Shown: positions 33,873-45,309 of the stretch, piece after piece
Layout: each line of letters starts with the position of its first letter
Numbering within the stretch: the first letter of the stretch is position 1
Assembly: GCA_002007465.1 (NCBI GenBank)
Contig: LNAC01000860.1
Span: forward strand, 7,225 to 71,224
DNA length: 64,000 bases
Direction of reading: 5' to 3'
From: Ailurus styani
Taxonomy: Eukaryota; Chordata; Mammalia; Carnivora; Ailuridae
The notes under the pieces: generated by a model
What the model was told of the DNA's origin: nothing
Databases searched by the model: none
The model's input: only the letters and a program-made list of their open reading frames with translations
Translations under genes and position numbers: made by a program

Positions 33873-34069
33873 AAAAAATTTTTAAAGGATTTTATTTATT
33901 TATTTGAGAGAGAGAAAGAGCAGGGGGAAGGTCAGAGGGAGAGACTCTCAAGCAGACTCCCCACTAAGTGCAGAGCCTGATGTGGGGCCCGGGCCCAGGA
34001 CCCTGAAATCATGACCGGAGCAGAAACCAAGAATCAGAGGCTTAACTGACTGAGCAACCCGAGTGCCCA
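33873..34069 (-). mobile_element. Carnivore tRNA-Lys SINE
   Basis: Reverse orientation. Perfect 15-bp target-site duplication TAGATCTTTACATTT at 33858-33872 and 34070-34084. Confidence 0.95.
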
Positions 34070-34250
34070 TAGATCTTTACATTTTTTTTAAACCATGAAT
34101 ACCGAGCAGTTAAAATATTTTGAACACCCCCAATAATTGCAGTTTTAGTTATTTATAAACTAAGTTTATACAAGATGATTAAAATATTATATACTTTATG
34201 AAACATGCCAGACAATGATTTTTTTTCAATAGATAAATGTAAATATAAAC

Positions 34251-34361
34251 AGGGCCACCTGGCTGGCTCAGTGGGTGGAACATGTGACTCTTGATCTCCG
34301 GTTTGTAAGTTCAAGCCCCATGTTGGTGACAGAGATTATGTAAGAATAAAATCTTAAAAAA

Positions 34362-34400
<39 letters not shown>

Positions 34401-34402
34401 AA
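34251..34402 (+). mobile_element. Short old-type carnivore SINE with (AAAT)n tail
   Basis: GGGCCACCTGGCTGGCTCAG head, AAGTTCAAGCCCCATGTTGG, then GAGATTATGTAAGAATAAAA, the short body lacking the C/T-rich middle. The tail has grown into about 13 AAAT units (34356-34402). Confidence 0.85.
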
Positions 34403-34447
34403 ATAAGTCATAGAAGAAGCAAAACAGTATTAAAACCTTGGAGTTCG

Positions 34448-34660
34448 GGATGCCTGGGTGGTTCAGTTGGTTATTTATGTGTCCACCTTTGGTTTGGGTC
34501 ATGATCCCAGCATCTTGGGATCCAGTCTCACATCCAGCTCAACAGGGAGTCTGCTTCTCCCTTTTCCTCTGCCTTCTGCTCCCCCTGCTCCTGCTGTCTC
34601 TCTCTCTCTATCAAATAAATAATAAATATAAAATCTTTTAAAAAATAAAAAATAAATAAA
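34448..34660 (+). mobile_element. Carnivore tRNA-Lys SINE
   Basis: Head GGGATGCCTGGGTGGTTCAG, CTCTATCAAATAAATAATAA tail. Diverged, older than the mustelid-type copies. Confidence 0.85.
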
Positions 34661-35023
34661 TGATTGACTAGATACTCAAAATGGAACCATAAGGGTTCGC
34701 GGACACTCAGTTAAATAAATACTTAATAAATATTGCCAACAGTTTCCCAAAGTAGTTGAACCAATTAAAACTTCCACTGGCAGGGGGCAATAGAATCTGT
34801 GGAGAAATCGGAACAGAGGCAAGACTTTTGGGGCCCCAAACCCAGGGACGACCTCCTTCCAGGACTGATGGTTAGGAACCTATCTGAAGTTTCTGCCTAG
34901 GGCAGGGGGTGCTGGTGAGTTACCACAGAGTGCAGAAGACTGGAGAACCAATGACAGCTCACTTGAGAGGGGTCCCTCTCGGCCTGAGGTTCGGGGCATA
35001 ACGCACAGGCACGGTATATACTA

Positions 35024-35241
35024 GTGGTTTTCAGCTTACACTCCCTGCCCCTGAGCAATTGGCAATATCTGGACACATTTGGGTTGTCATATCTTCCCAG
35101 ATTTGGAGGAGGCACTACTTACATCTAACTGGTAGAGGTCAGGGGTCCTGCTAAACATCCTCGCAGAGGTCAGAATCACACCATTCCATCATGAAGAATT
35201 ATCTGGCTCCAAAGACCAATAGTGCTGAGTCTGAGAAATTT
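35024..35241 (+). mobile_element. MER5A (nonautonomous hAT DNA transposon)
   Basis: Matches MER5A from the start (AGTGGTTTTCAGCTTACACT) through ATTGGCAATATCTGGACACA, GGTCCTGCTAAACATCCT and GAATTATCTGGC to the end AGTGCTGAGTCTGAGAAA. Nearly complete but old. A SINE sits in its last bases. Confidence 0.85.
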
Positions 35242-35446
35242 TTTTTTTTTAAAGATTTTTTTTATTTATTCATTTGACACAGAGAGATTACAAGTAGGCA
35301 GAGAGGCAGGCAGAGAGAGAGGAGTTAGGAGGAAGCAGGCTTCCCGCTGAGCGGAGAGCCCGATGTGGGCCTCGATCCCAGGACCCTGGGATCATGACCT
35401 GAGCCGAAGGCAGCGGGTTTAACCCACTGAGCCACCCAGGCACCCA
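35242..35446 (-). mobile_element. Young carnivore tRNA-Lys SINE in the end of MER5A
   Basis: Reverse orientation. Target-site duplication GAGTCTGAGAAATTT at 35227-35241 and 35447-35461, which is MER5A sequence. Mustelid-type body (GAGATTACAAGTAGGCAGAG). Confidence 0.95.
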
Positions 35447-35689
35447 GAGTCTGAGAAATTTTATATGGACCTTTGAGGGACAGTAGTCCAAAGGGACGCA
35501 CCATAGAGGCTTCTGGGATGCTAGTTTTGCTAAGTTTCTTGATCTGGGTGTTAGTTTCATGACAATATTCAATTTGTGAAAATTCATGAGGCTGCATATA
35601 CCTATGTTATGTGCACTGCTCTGTGTGAATATCCGAATTCAATAAAAGTGAACAGTAGGTATGAAGCATATATGTGACCCCCAACCCTC

Positions 35690-35860
35690 ATAATTTGGGT
35701 GCTATTATTTCTATTTGTAGCAAGGGAAATTGGGGTTCCATGGAGATAAGTGGGATGCCCAAAGACAAACAGTAAGTTGGTACCACAGTACCAAATCTTG
35801 GATTTGAACCCCTATCCTTCTGGCTCTGGGTCATTGAGCTCACCCCACTCCATGCCAGCA
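35690..35860 (-). mobile_element. MIR SINE
   Basis: Reverse MIR with AGGGAAATTGGGGTTCCATGG in the core position and TTGGATTTGAACCCCTATCC near the end. Confidence 0.65.
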
Positions 35861-38204
35861 GCCCTCAAACACTATTGAAAGGCCGGTGGGAAAACAAACA
35901 AACACACACAAAAAACACCTAGTTTTTATTTCAATATAGTCCAAATTTGGGGTCAACCAGTCCTCTGAGTTTTCTCCTCTATTAAATTGCCTGTTTTAGG
36001 ACATGTAAAATTTTTGTTGCCTCTGAATTAGAGAATGGACAGCTATAAAAAAGAGTAAGTGGGTGAAACAGATCAAATAAGGTAGCAATTTTATAGATTA
36101 CCAGGGCATTGGGAGAGAATTTTGAAACTACTAGAGTTTAACGCTTAATGGGAAGTTTTAGGACCACACGTGAATTACATTCATGCACACTCCCACGGGA
36201 CTATGAATAATCGAAATCCAGGCTAAAAACTAAGGGTCAGGAGAAAAGGAGGCATTAATTATTAAATGAATGTGACACTATTCATTTGGAAATCTTTCAC
36301 GGGAGCAGCCAATATGAATACTCAAAAGAAATGGACAGCCTGACCAAGTAACCATTTATAAGAAGCAAGGGAAAAGAATGTCAGGAAACCTCATCATTCA
36401 AAAGTCAATAGTTCAAAATCGCCCAGGCCCTAGAGGATTTACCCCTCCTGGAGTCCGCCCCACTTCCCCCACCACCACCATGACGCTTTTGAAGTGGTTC
36501 ATGTAAAATCAAGATCAGAGCACAGATCAAAACCTTCGGCCCAGACACACCATGTTAATTATGCAAAATATCTTTGTAATAGACTAAAACTATGATATTA
36601 AAGTGCTTTGACTATAAGTGACCGTCCATAAATGGTCATGACTGGGATGGTTGTAACTGGGTCCAGAGTCTTAACAAGCAAATACACAGCTATAAATTAT
36701 GAAGCTTAAACCTGATTATAGTGAGTGGGGGTGGTTCTCTAGAAATAATCCTATGATCTGTTTGCTATTTAAAATAAGTGGGAGAAGATACAGCAGGATC
36801 TCACAAAGCTCCAATTTTAAGTTTAATTTGCTGGAAAAAAAGGCACACTGGCAGGTTGACAATTATGTTTTTCAAGGCGGTCAGAGTGATAAATGTTACT
36901 GGATCTAGTTGAAAAGATGGTCAGTGGGCGGAAGGAATCAAGGTCATGTGCTGTTTTAGCATCTTTATTAATGATTTGAAAGAGAGAAAAATATACACAA
37001 ATATTTTAGGTAATTTTAAGATGGAATATACTGTATTATGAAAAGACAAAATGCTATTCCTACTTGATCAGGGGCTTCTTCCCTAATCAGTCACTGCTAG
37101 GTTGCCCTTCCACATCCCCTGGGGCACAAGTTGCTAAACCTGGGGGTTACAATAAGCATAGCCCAGGGCAAAACTTTCAGAGTTGGAGAGAACGCATGCC
37201 CGTGTCTCTCCCTGTGTGAGCTCGGTTCTGCCCGGGATCATGGCTCTCTGTACAACCCTAGACTGACCACTGCTGTCTGACCCTTTCACCAAGTCAGAGA
37301 GACTCTGTGTCCCACTTGTTCAGACTGTCCTTCGGCAAATCCCATTCTCTCCCTGGGCCCAGTTCCACAGGCAGCAGACATACAACGCAGGTGATTCATG
37401 CCTCACTTAGGAAAAAAAACCCTGCTGTCTCCTTTCATTGTACAAGGAACATTCTACTTGTCCCTGTTAACTTCTCTTTGCTGGATCACTTCTCCAGCTT
37501 GTGAGGATCTTTTGAGGTAAAAACAAAACAAAACAGAACAAAACCAAAAAAAACAAAAAACCAAAGTCATGGCCTTTACCACTATGCAGATCACAATTTA
37601 TCTGGCAGATGCATATGAAATCACTTATGCCAGCTATTCATATGCAGTTAAACAAATGATTCCATGTGTTTTTGTTTTTCCAACCAGTTGCTTTGATCTG
37701 ATAATGAAAATACATGGAGAAGAGAAGCTTGTATGTATTATTGTAATGAATTAAAGGAATGGAAAGCAAATTGAAATCTCAGGATTTCTCAGCTGTAAAG
37801 ACTAGCCTAATAAAACGTTTCCCAGAAAAAAGCTGGTTTGAATAATGAATGAATTGAATGCTGGCATTGAGCAGACTACTGACATTGGGCTTCTAAAAAA
37901 ACACATCCTCCACCCGCAGGTGTCAAATGCAGCAGGAGGCAAACTCTGAATGTTTTGCCTGAAAACACAGGTTCTCGGGTTCTTAACTGGAATCCACAGA
38001 TCGATTTTTAGAGATATATGAAATTTTACAAAAATTTAGGAGTATACGTGTATGCATGTAGAGTTGAGCATTGAAAAATGAGGCAGTGGGGGGGGGTGTT
38101 AGGAGCACTGGCTCTCTGTGCAGTGGAAAAACCCAGTATAACTTTTGACTCCCCAAAAACTTAAATACGTGCATTGCCAGGCTCAATGAATGTAAGTATA
38201 ACCT
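35861..38204. other. Unique intergenic sequence
   Basis: No supported gene. An AAAAC-rich patch lies at 37516-37562. The part at 37565-37980, with POU/homeodomain-like cores (ATGCATATGAAAT, TTCATATGCAG), has the look of a conserved noncoding element. 36700-37000 may be a very old retroelement I cannot name. Confidence 0.35.
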
Positions 38205-38222
38205 GTAAAAAGATAAAACTTT

Positions 38223-38481
38223 TTAAAAAAGATTTTATCTATTTATTTATTTATTTATTTGAGAGAGAGAGAGAGAAGTAGAGATAGAGCAAGCACGAGT
38301 AGGGGGAGGAGCAGAGGGAGAGGAAGGAGGAGGAGAAAAGAATCCCAAGCAGACTCCACACTGAGTGAAGAACCCAACATGGAACTCCATCTCACCACTC
38401 TGAGATCACGACCCCAGAGATCATGACCTGAGCCGAAACCAAGCGTTGGACGCTTAATTGACTGAGCTACCCAGCTGCCCC
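38223..38481 (-). mobile_element. Carnivore tRNA-Lys SINE with extended GA-rich part
   Basis: Reverse orientation, longer than the others because of extra TATT units and purine-rich (AGAGGGAG, AAGGAGGAGG) stretches; also a partial internal duplication of the GAGATCA(C/T)GACC phrase near 38400-38430. Confidence 0.9.
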
Positions 38482-38944
38482 AAAAGAAAAAACTTTCTGG
38501 AACACTTCAGACCCTAAGGTTGCCAAGGGCCAATTTGCTCACATAGAGCAATTTTTTAATGTTTCTGTAGGTGATCAGTTAGAGGAAGTCACTTTTTGTA
38601 CTCCTAGGAATGAAGATCTTTTTAAAATGGTGACTGATTTGTGTGAAGACATCATTGAATATTCAAATACAATGAGATTATTGAGGAAATGTCTGCTATG
38701 GGGTTATTTAAAATGATTCCCAACTCTTACACAATTTAAAATGTTTATTTGGATTAGTGTTCTTCTTTCATGTTTAAAATAGTAACAGTTATCAGCCTCA
38801 GTTTCTTTAATTGTAAATTAAGAATAAAATGGCCATGCTACATAATTTTTCTTTCTTTCCTTTTATAAACATGCAGAAAATTATACAAGTCCTAAATTTA
38901 CAGCTCAGTGAATTTCACAAAGTTAAGAATTTGATGTAACTAGA
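38482..38944. other. Intergenic, nothing recognised
   Basis: AT-rich, no gene or clear repeat. Confidence 0.35.
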
Positions 38945-40700
38945 ATCCAGACCAAAATGGCAAAACCTTGACATCATCCCAGGAATTTCACTATGGCTGC
39001 ACCCTCCACCCCCCCCACCCCCACCTTCTGACTTGCAACACCACAGATTGTGTTTTTCTGTTTTTGAACTTTATGTAAACGAAATCTTGCATTGCATGTA
39101 TTTGCAATGTCTTGTTTCTTTTGTGGAACATTATTTGCAAAAAACCCATGTTGTTGCATGCAACCTTAGTTTTTCCTCTCATTTCTGTATGGTATTCCAT
39201 TGTAAAGTCCCAAGTAATTGATCATATCAGATACTGATGACTATTTACAGTTGTTGTTTTTAAAATTATACAAGTAGTGCTGAGATAACTATTCTTGGGC
39301 ATGTCTTTTATTGAATATATGCACAACTCTGTTGGTTATATACCTAAGAATGAAGCTGGGGGAAGGGTCATACAGTATGCATCTGGTTAGTTTTAATAGA
39401 TGCTTTTCTGAAAGTTTTTCAAAGCAGTTGTACCAATTTATGTTCTCTCCCACTAACGGTATATAGGATTTTTGTTTCCCACATCCTTAAAAACACTTAA
39501 TATTGACTCATTCATTTTAGGCATTTTGGCTATGTGCAGTTTGGCTATGTGCATTTTGTGGTTTCAGTTTGCATTTCCTGATGACTAGTGATGCTGAGAG
39601 CCTTTTTTATGTTTGCTGGCCATTTGGATAAGCTCTTCTGTGAAATGCCTGTTCAAGTCTTTTGCCCCTTTTTTCTACTGGGTTTTCTGCCTTCTCATTG
39701 TAGAAAATCTTTATGTATTCTGGATAGAATTGTCAGTTTATATATAGAGATTGCATATTTTCTTTCACTTTGTGGCTTACCCATTTACTCTCTTAACCAT
39801 ACTTTTTGAGTAAAAAATTAAGTTTAGTGATCTCTTATCACTATTTTCTCATTATGATTACCATCCTATTATCAGCTTAAAAAATCTTCGCTTATCACAT
39901 GGACGTGAAAACATTTTCCTACCTCCTTTTCCTGAAATCTTTTACTTTGCCTTCTACTTTTGGATCTGTAATTCACAAAGAATTGATTTTTGTGAGTATA
40001 AGGAAAGAGTCAATATTTATTTTATCCATGTGGATACTTAAGTGACCCAGGGTCATTTTTCAAAAGGTTTTTTTTCCCTCCACTGCATCCTGTCCCCACA
40101 CTGAAAATATGTCACCTTTGACATAAATTAGATCACAGGTTACCAAATACATGTGGGTGTCCTTCCAGTCTTTTCTAGTTCTTTAATCTGTCTATGCTTG
40201 TGCCCATAGCACATTGTCTAGTTACAAGAACTTTATAATACATCTCGCTATTTGCCAGTGTTAATCATCTGCAAGATTGCTTGGACTATTCTTGGATTCT
40301 TGCATTTTCATGTACATTTTAGAACCAGCTGATTAATTTCTGTAAAATAAAACATAATTTTTATTGGGCTTACATTTAATCTCTTGACATCTTAATATAT
40401 TGAATCTTCTAATCCACGAAACCCTACATTTATTTATCTTCTTTCTCTCAATCATGTTTTTAGTGTAGAAGCTTACATATCATTCATAATTTTATATCTA
40501 TATTCATAAGGGATTCTGGTAAGTAATTTTCCAACCTTGTATCACCTTGTTGGATTTTGGAATGAGGATTATACTGGCTTCATAAAATATATAGAAAAGT
40601 GTTACGTTTTTCCTTTTTTTAAAATATTTTCTGGAAGAGTTTGAATGAAATTGGTTATTTTTTCCAAAAATATTTAGAGGAATTTCATAGTTTTGTTGTT
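38945..40700 (-). mobile_element. Old L1 (L1M-type) 3' half
   Basis: Antisense reading of an old L1: CTGTGAAATGCCTGTTCAAG, GTCTTTTGCCCC, TATGTATTCTGGATAGAATTG, CACTTTGTGGCTTACCCATT, AATTGATTTTTGTGAGTATA, CATTTTTCAAAAGG, TTTTAGAACCAGCTGATTAA all follow the known order of the antisense L1 3' UTR/ORF2 end. No intact frame. Confidence 0.85.
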
Positions 40701-41689
40701 AGTTAAATGAGCTATTACATCTAAAGCACTTAGGAAGTGCCTGGAATTGAATAAATGCTCTAAAATGCTAGCTATTCTTCTGTGCTTGACTATCCATTTT
40801 CCCCATGTAAATCACTACATTAACATGCCAGAAGAGAAGGGCAGGCTTTCTACAAGAAGACCAACATAAAGAAGTAATGTGCTTTAAGCCATTCTTTAGA
40901 TGTCACCTTTCCACATTCATCTAATGATTCAATTGACTACTCATAATATTTTCAGAAGATACTCTATTTTGATTTCCCAGCCACTTTACTCCCATAAAAG
41001 TTAGATTATTACTACACTAAAAGAGAGGGGGTTTTGACAGAGCACAGTTTTAAATGACGATACCGATCATTCCATCTCATACTCCTGAAGAATTTTTTTA
41101 TTTCTAACAGGTGCACAGTGAGTTCATGGCACATCTACTTTTTTCCCCTAATAAATCCAGGCACCTTCTTCCATTCTGAGTTCTTGTGCATTCGCTCCTC
41201 TCCTTCTAGTGGAATTTTTCAAGAGATACCTCCATGTGGTTTCCATTTTCCTAGGTCCACTCATTTCTCAACCCAAATCTGGTGTCCTTTCCACCACTCT
41301 ACAGAAATGACTCATTGCCAAGATCCCCAGAAGTTGCCATGCCATTAAATAAAGGTCATTATGCTATCCTCAACTGATGTGATGTCAGTGGTATTTAGCA
41401 CTAGAGACCACACCCGTTTTCTTGAAACACACTCTACCAACTGAATTCTATGACAGTATATGCTTAATGCTTTTCTCTTTATTTAATATTTCTATTTAGC
41501 CTTAGCTGACTCGTCTTTACAGAACTTTTTTGAGTGTGGAGTCATTTCTTGAAGTATTTGGCTTCAATCATTTCTATGAATGTTGGACCTTATGTATATC
41601 TCCTTCAAGTATAGTGTGTTTCTTTTCTCAGCTCTATAACCATATATTGTTACCTCTTTGAGATCCCCATTTAAAGGCTTTTTGGGTAC
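40701..41689. other. Intergenic, nothing recognised
   Basis: AT-rich unique DNA, no gene seen. Confidence 0.35.
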
Positions 41690-41985
41690 CACAAATTCAA
41701 CATCATCTAAAACTGAGCTCATCTGTTCCTCTCATGGATTCTTCTATAATTTTCTCTTAGCAAACACCATACCATCTTCCTGGATCCAAAGATGAGAACA
41801 CTGAGTGTCATCTTGAATTCTATTCTCTCCCCTCACCCCTTAGTCAAGCTACTGAGAAGTCCTGATCATTTTTCCTCCTAACCATCTCACGATTTCACCT
41901 GTAGATTTTTTCACTGACACTATTCGAAGGTCCAGGTGACCATCAATTTATCAAGATTATTTAAATTAGCTCTTCTTTGAGCATT
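41690..41985 (+). mobile_element. L2 LINE fragment
   Basis: ACATCATCTAAAACTGAGCT then GTGTCATCTTGAATTCTATTC, CTACTGAGAAGTCCTGATC, CCTCCTAACCATCTC follows the L2 order with about 30 percent divergence by eye. Confidence 0.65.
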
Positions 41986-44439
41986 CATTATTGCTGGTCT
42001 ACCCACTTCAGCCAGAATATTCTTTTAAAACTGGAATCTGCAAATGTCACACCAGTTTTCAAAAGTATCTGTTTCATGTCTGGCTTTACCAAGGGAATGC
42101 AGTTTGTTTTGTTCAGGTAGATCATAAGTGTTCCATATATGCTCATTAAATGATAAATGACAAAAAGAAAAATCAATGGTATTTTGTTTTGTTTTGTTTT
42201 ACCATGCACAAATATATTTTCCTGTGATACATAGTTAATGAATTCTCCAATATAAGATATCACTGTAAAGTTTATAGTTGACATGGCCAAAGCTTATGAT
42301 AATACCACACAATATAAGCTGTATGCTTAATACAAGAAATTATTTCCTCTGACAGACTACCCTAATCTACTTGTCTCAGCCCTCTGTATACATGAAAGGC
42401 AGAGAAGAAAAGTTGACTAAGATGCAATCAATTAATCATGTATTTCCTGAGTGTCTATTAGGTGCTAGTGATGGACAGAGGGAGTCAAAGCTTCTGGTAA
42501 CGATGAGCTATAGCAGAATATGGCAAATGCCAGAAAAATATGAAAGATGTAGGCGGTGCAAGAGAGAAGGGTGGAATCTAATTCAGCCAAGGAATCGAAA
42601 GAAATCCCATTTATGGAAGGAAACTTCTGAAAATTTTAAAAGAGGGCAGAATTTATTTGAACAGAAACTTGCGAGAAAGTATTCCTCGTGAAAAGAATAG
42701 TTGGAATGAGGATTAATCTGGCGTAATGTAATTGGCACCATCGCCATGTCTCGTAAGAGGTGTTGGAGGCCTTGGCTTAGGAGGTGGTGATCAGAAATGG
42801 ACAAGATAGAAATGAACAAGATAACAAGGCAACACTGGATCTACAAATTCATGGGTTGGGAGGTGGGGGGAAAAGAAAACATGAGGAACAGAAAAGGGGA
42901 TGCCCAGTATCTCCCAGCCCATAAGATGCCAGCGCCAGTAAGGGAAATAAGGAAGCTTGAAGGAGAGTATGGGTTAAAGGGTCCTAAAGACACGGAGGAA
43001 GAGATAACTGAGTTTCTGACCCACTGAGGTAGAGAGCCCTATAAGACATCCAGACAGAGCTGGAAATGGGAGTGTGAGGTTTGAGAAAAGAACCAGGAGA
43101 GCTTGGCTAAAGTTCAACATTCCTACTGAATTATCTTTAATTATCATACTGTGAATCCACAATCCATAAATTTTATCTAAAGAGCATTCTGGAATGTCAT
43201 ATGAGTTTGATCACTTGAATAAATCTTCACCTTTCCCTTACAACGAACATCTTTAACGTTCAAAGTCTACTTAATCAATTAACAATTGTTTCCCACTTAC
43301 AGTTTATTAAAGGTTGATTCAGTCCTGCTCTTGGTAGCCCAGCTGCTGTCTGTGTCCTAAACTTAATGCTCAGAATTCCCACTGGGCTGCAGAGGGAATA
43401 AGTCTAACTAATGATCCCTTCTTGTTGGACAAATTATTTCATTTTGAAATTGTATAGCAAAAGAACAACAATGAAGTATCGGTTCCACTTTTAAATAAAT
43501 AAGGGGTTATTTTGCTGCTGAAAGTTTTCATTCAAATGACTGATCAGATCTCACATGTCTGTTTAAAAATGTCTGACTGAGGTCGTTACAAAATGACAGA
43601 CTGTGATAAACTACATGATAGTTGGGAGTGAGACAATGAGGCATTGTTTACACAGAAGATTGAGTAACTGGTTTAACAAAAGAGGTTCTTGGGTATCTAT
43701 TGTATGAACAACTAAGAGATTTACTGGAGCTTTTATAATTTCTGCAAGTCCTTTTCCAGCCAGCTTCATTAACTTGAAGCAAATCAAATCATGCAGAAAT
43801 CTGGCTCAGCCAGAAAGAAACCCAGGAAGAGATAATATGAAGAAAAACAGACACGGGATGATAAGGTTTAGAATCTTGGGCATTTTTCACAAACATTTTG
43901 TTTGAAGATTATTAAATTACAACCCAGAGAGAAAAAAAAATAGTAAAACTCGCTATTAAGTCAGGTCTTTTTACCTCAACTTTTCTTTACAATACACACA
44001 CACACGTCTATATATTATATATATAAAACTGCACAAAGTATGTGTCAACAAAATACAGTCTTTACAACTTAAATATCATTTGAGCAGAAGGATATTTGCG
44101 TGCATTTTATATATATGCATAAAATCGGAGTTTTTACTGAGGGGCGTAACTATGAAATGGTGGGGTCTGCTAGAATCAGCTATTCAAGAGGACCTTGGTG
44201 TGGTGCTTTTCTAGGAATGGGGTTCTGACATATATGTGCATTATGTGTAGCTTAACTTGCTAGGGAATAAAAGGTCAACTTGGATGGCTGTGTTATTTTT
44301 CCTTTCTGCTCAAAAATGCGGGCAAATACAGTGACTATGACAATCAGGTGAAGCAGCCATAGTCATTAGTTAGTCCCTTGCTCCTCCACCTTCATCCATT
44401 TTCCTAAGTACTCTCAGAATTCATTCATTCATTCATCCT
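41986..44439. other. 3' flank of MCTP2, unique sequence
   Basis: No gene seen. 42420-42560 weakly resembles L2. A CA/TA patch lies near 43990-44030. Confidence 0.35.
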
Positions 44440-45240
44440 CTCTATGAAGCTCTAATGTTGACATTTTATTCTGGAAATAAGTCAAGTCGGAAGACATCGC
44501 GTTTGTAAGGCAACCAAATATTCTCATGAAAGCTTCACTTTTTGGATGTGTGGTCCTTTTGGACCTTCCCAGGGCTTCCACTGCCCATGAAGGACCACGA
44601 CACCAGCTGGTGTCCAGCACCGCAGAGCTGACTGCCACTGTACACACACGTCTTCAGTAATCATGGCGGAAGGATGCCCAAAGGTTGGGCTACTCCCGGT
44701 AATTATTAAAAAATCTACTTCTAAGAGACACTAGACACTAGTTGGGGAGATGATTGGCTACTACTAGAGACCTGTGAACTCAGAGAAGGAGACCGACTCA
44801 CATGCCCAATAATCAGCAAGGAGTGCACGAACAGGAGTGGAAATAACTGAATCTTAAGGAGAATCTGTTGGAGGTAGGAAAAAACGTTCAGAATCACTCT
44901 TGCATCCAGGTGGTCTCCCAGCCATTCTCAAAAAGGCTGTTTAGACCCCTGGCCACCTTGCTTTATCTCCTATCTGAGACGGGACCTCAGTCTTTCATGG
45001 TCACTTGATTGTCTCCTTCTGATGGGCTGAGCCGCTAAGCAACTAGCACACCCATGCGTGTGGATGTGAGCACATGTGTGTGCATCGACGCATTTGGAGA
45101 AGCAGGGAGAGCACAGGGAGGGCTCCACGCAGCACGCATTCCAGAATGACACCATGGCTACCACCTTGGAAACAGAGATAGTGTTGGTCTAATCAACCCG
45201 ACATGGAATTGGGCACTGGTGTCCAAGGTTGGCGTGAGTC
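44440..45240 (-). other. MCTP2: Probable MCTP2 3' UTR
   Basis: Starts right after the TAG at 45241-45243. The first AATAAA on the minus strand is at 44465-44470, about 770 nt downstream of the stop, placing a possible cleavage site near 44440-44455. No strong GU-rich downstream element is obvious, so the end is a guess and the real UTR may be longer. Confidence 0.4.
44465..44470 (-). terminator. Candidate polyadenylation signal of MCTP2
   Basis: AATAAA on the minus strand (TTTATT on plus), the first canonical signal after the stop codon. No transcript evidence. Confidence 0.35.
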
Positions 45241-45309
45241 CTAGAGAGCGCTGCGCTTCTTCCGAAGGGGGCTCTGGCTGCTGCAGAGTTTCAATTCTGC
45301 ATACTGCAC
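45241..45309 (-). CDS. MCTP2: MCTP2 last coding exon (C-terminal tail)
   Basis: The minus strand reads ...TTTTCACAG then GTG CAG TAT GCA GAA: 22 residues, VQYAELKLCSSQSPLRKKRSAL, and a TAG stop. The acceptor AG is at 45310-45311 with a pyrimidine-rich tract before it. Phase 0 matches the upstream exon, which ends on a complete AAG codon. The tail is the lysine/arginine-rich cytosolic C-terminus of MCTP2, after the last membrane segment. Overlapping plus-strand frames here are shadows. Identity rests on my memory of mammalian MCTP2, in which this tail is nearly invariant; the Q in SQSP may be a lineage difference. Confidence 0.93.
   Translation of the reverse strand: MQYAELKLCSSQSPLRKKRSAL

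Noticed and set aside
34350..34402. (AAAT)n run as an independent satellite
   Set aside because: It is the expanded tail of the SINE at 34251.
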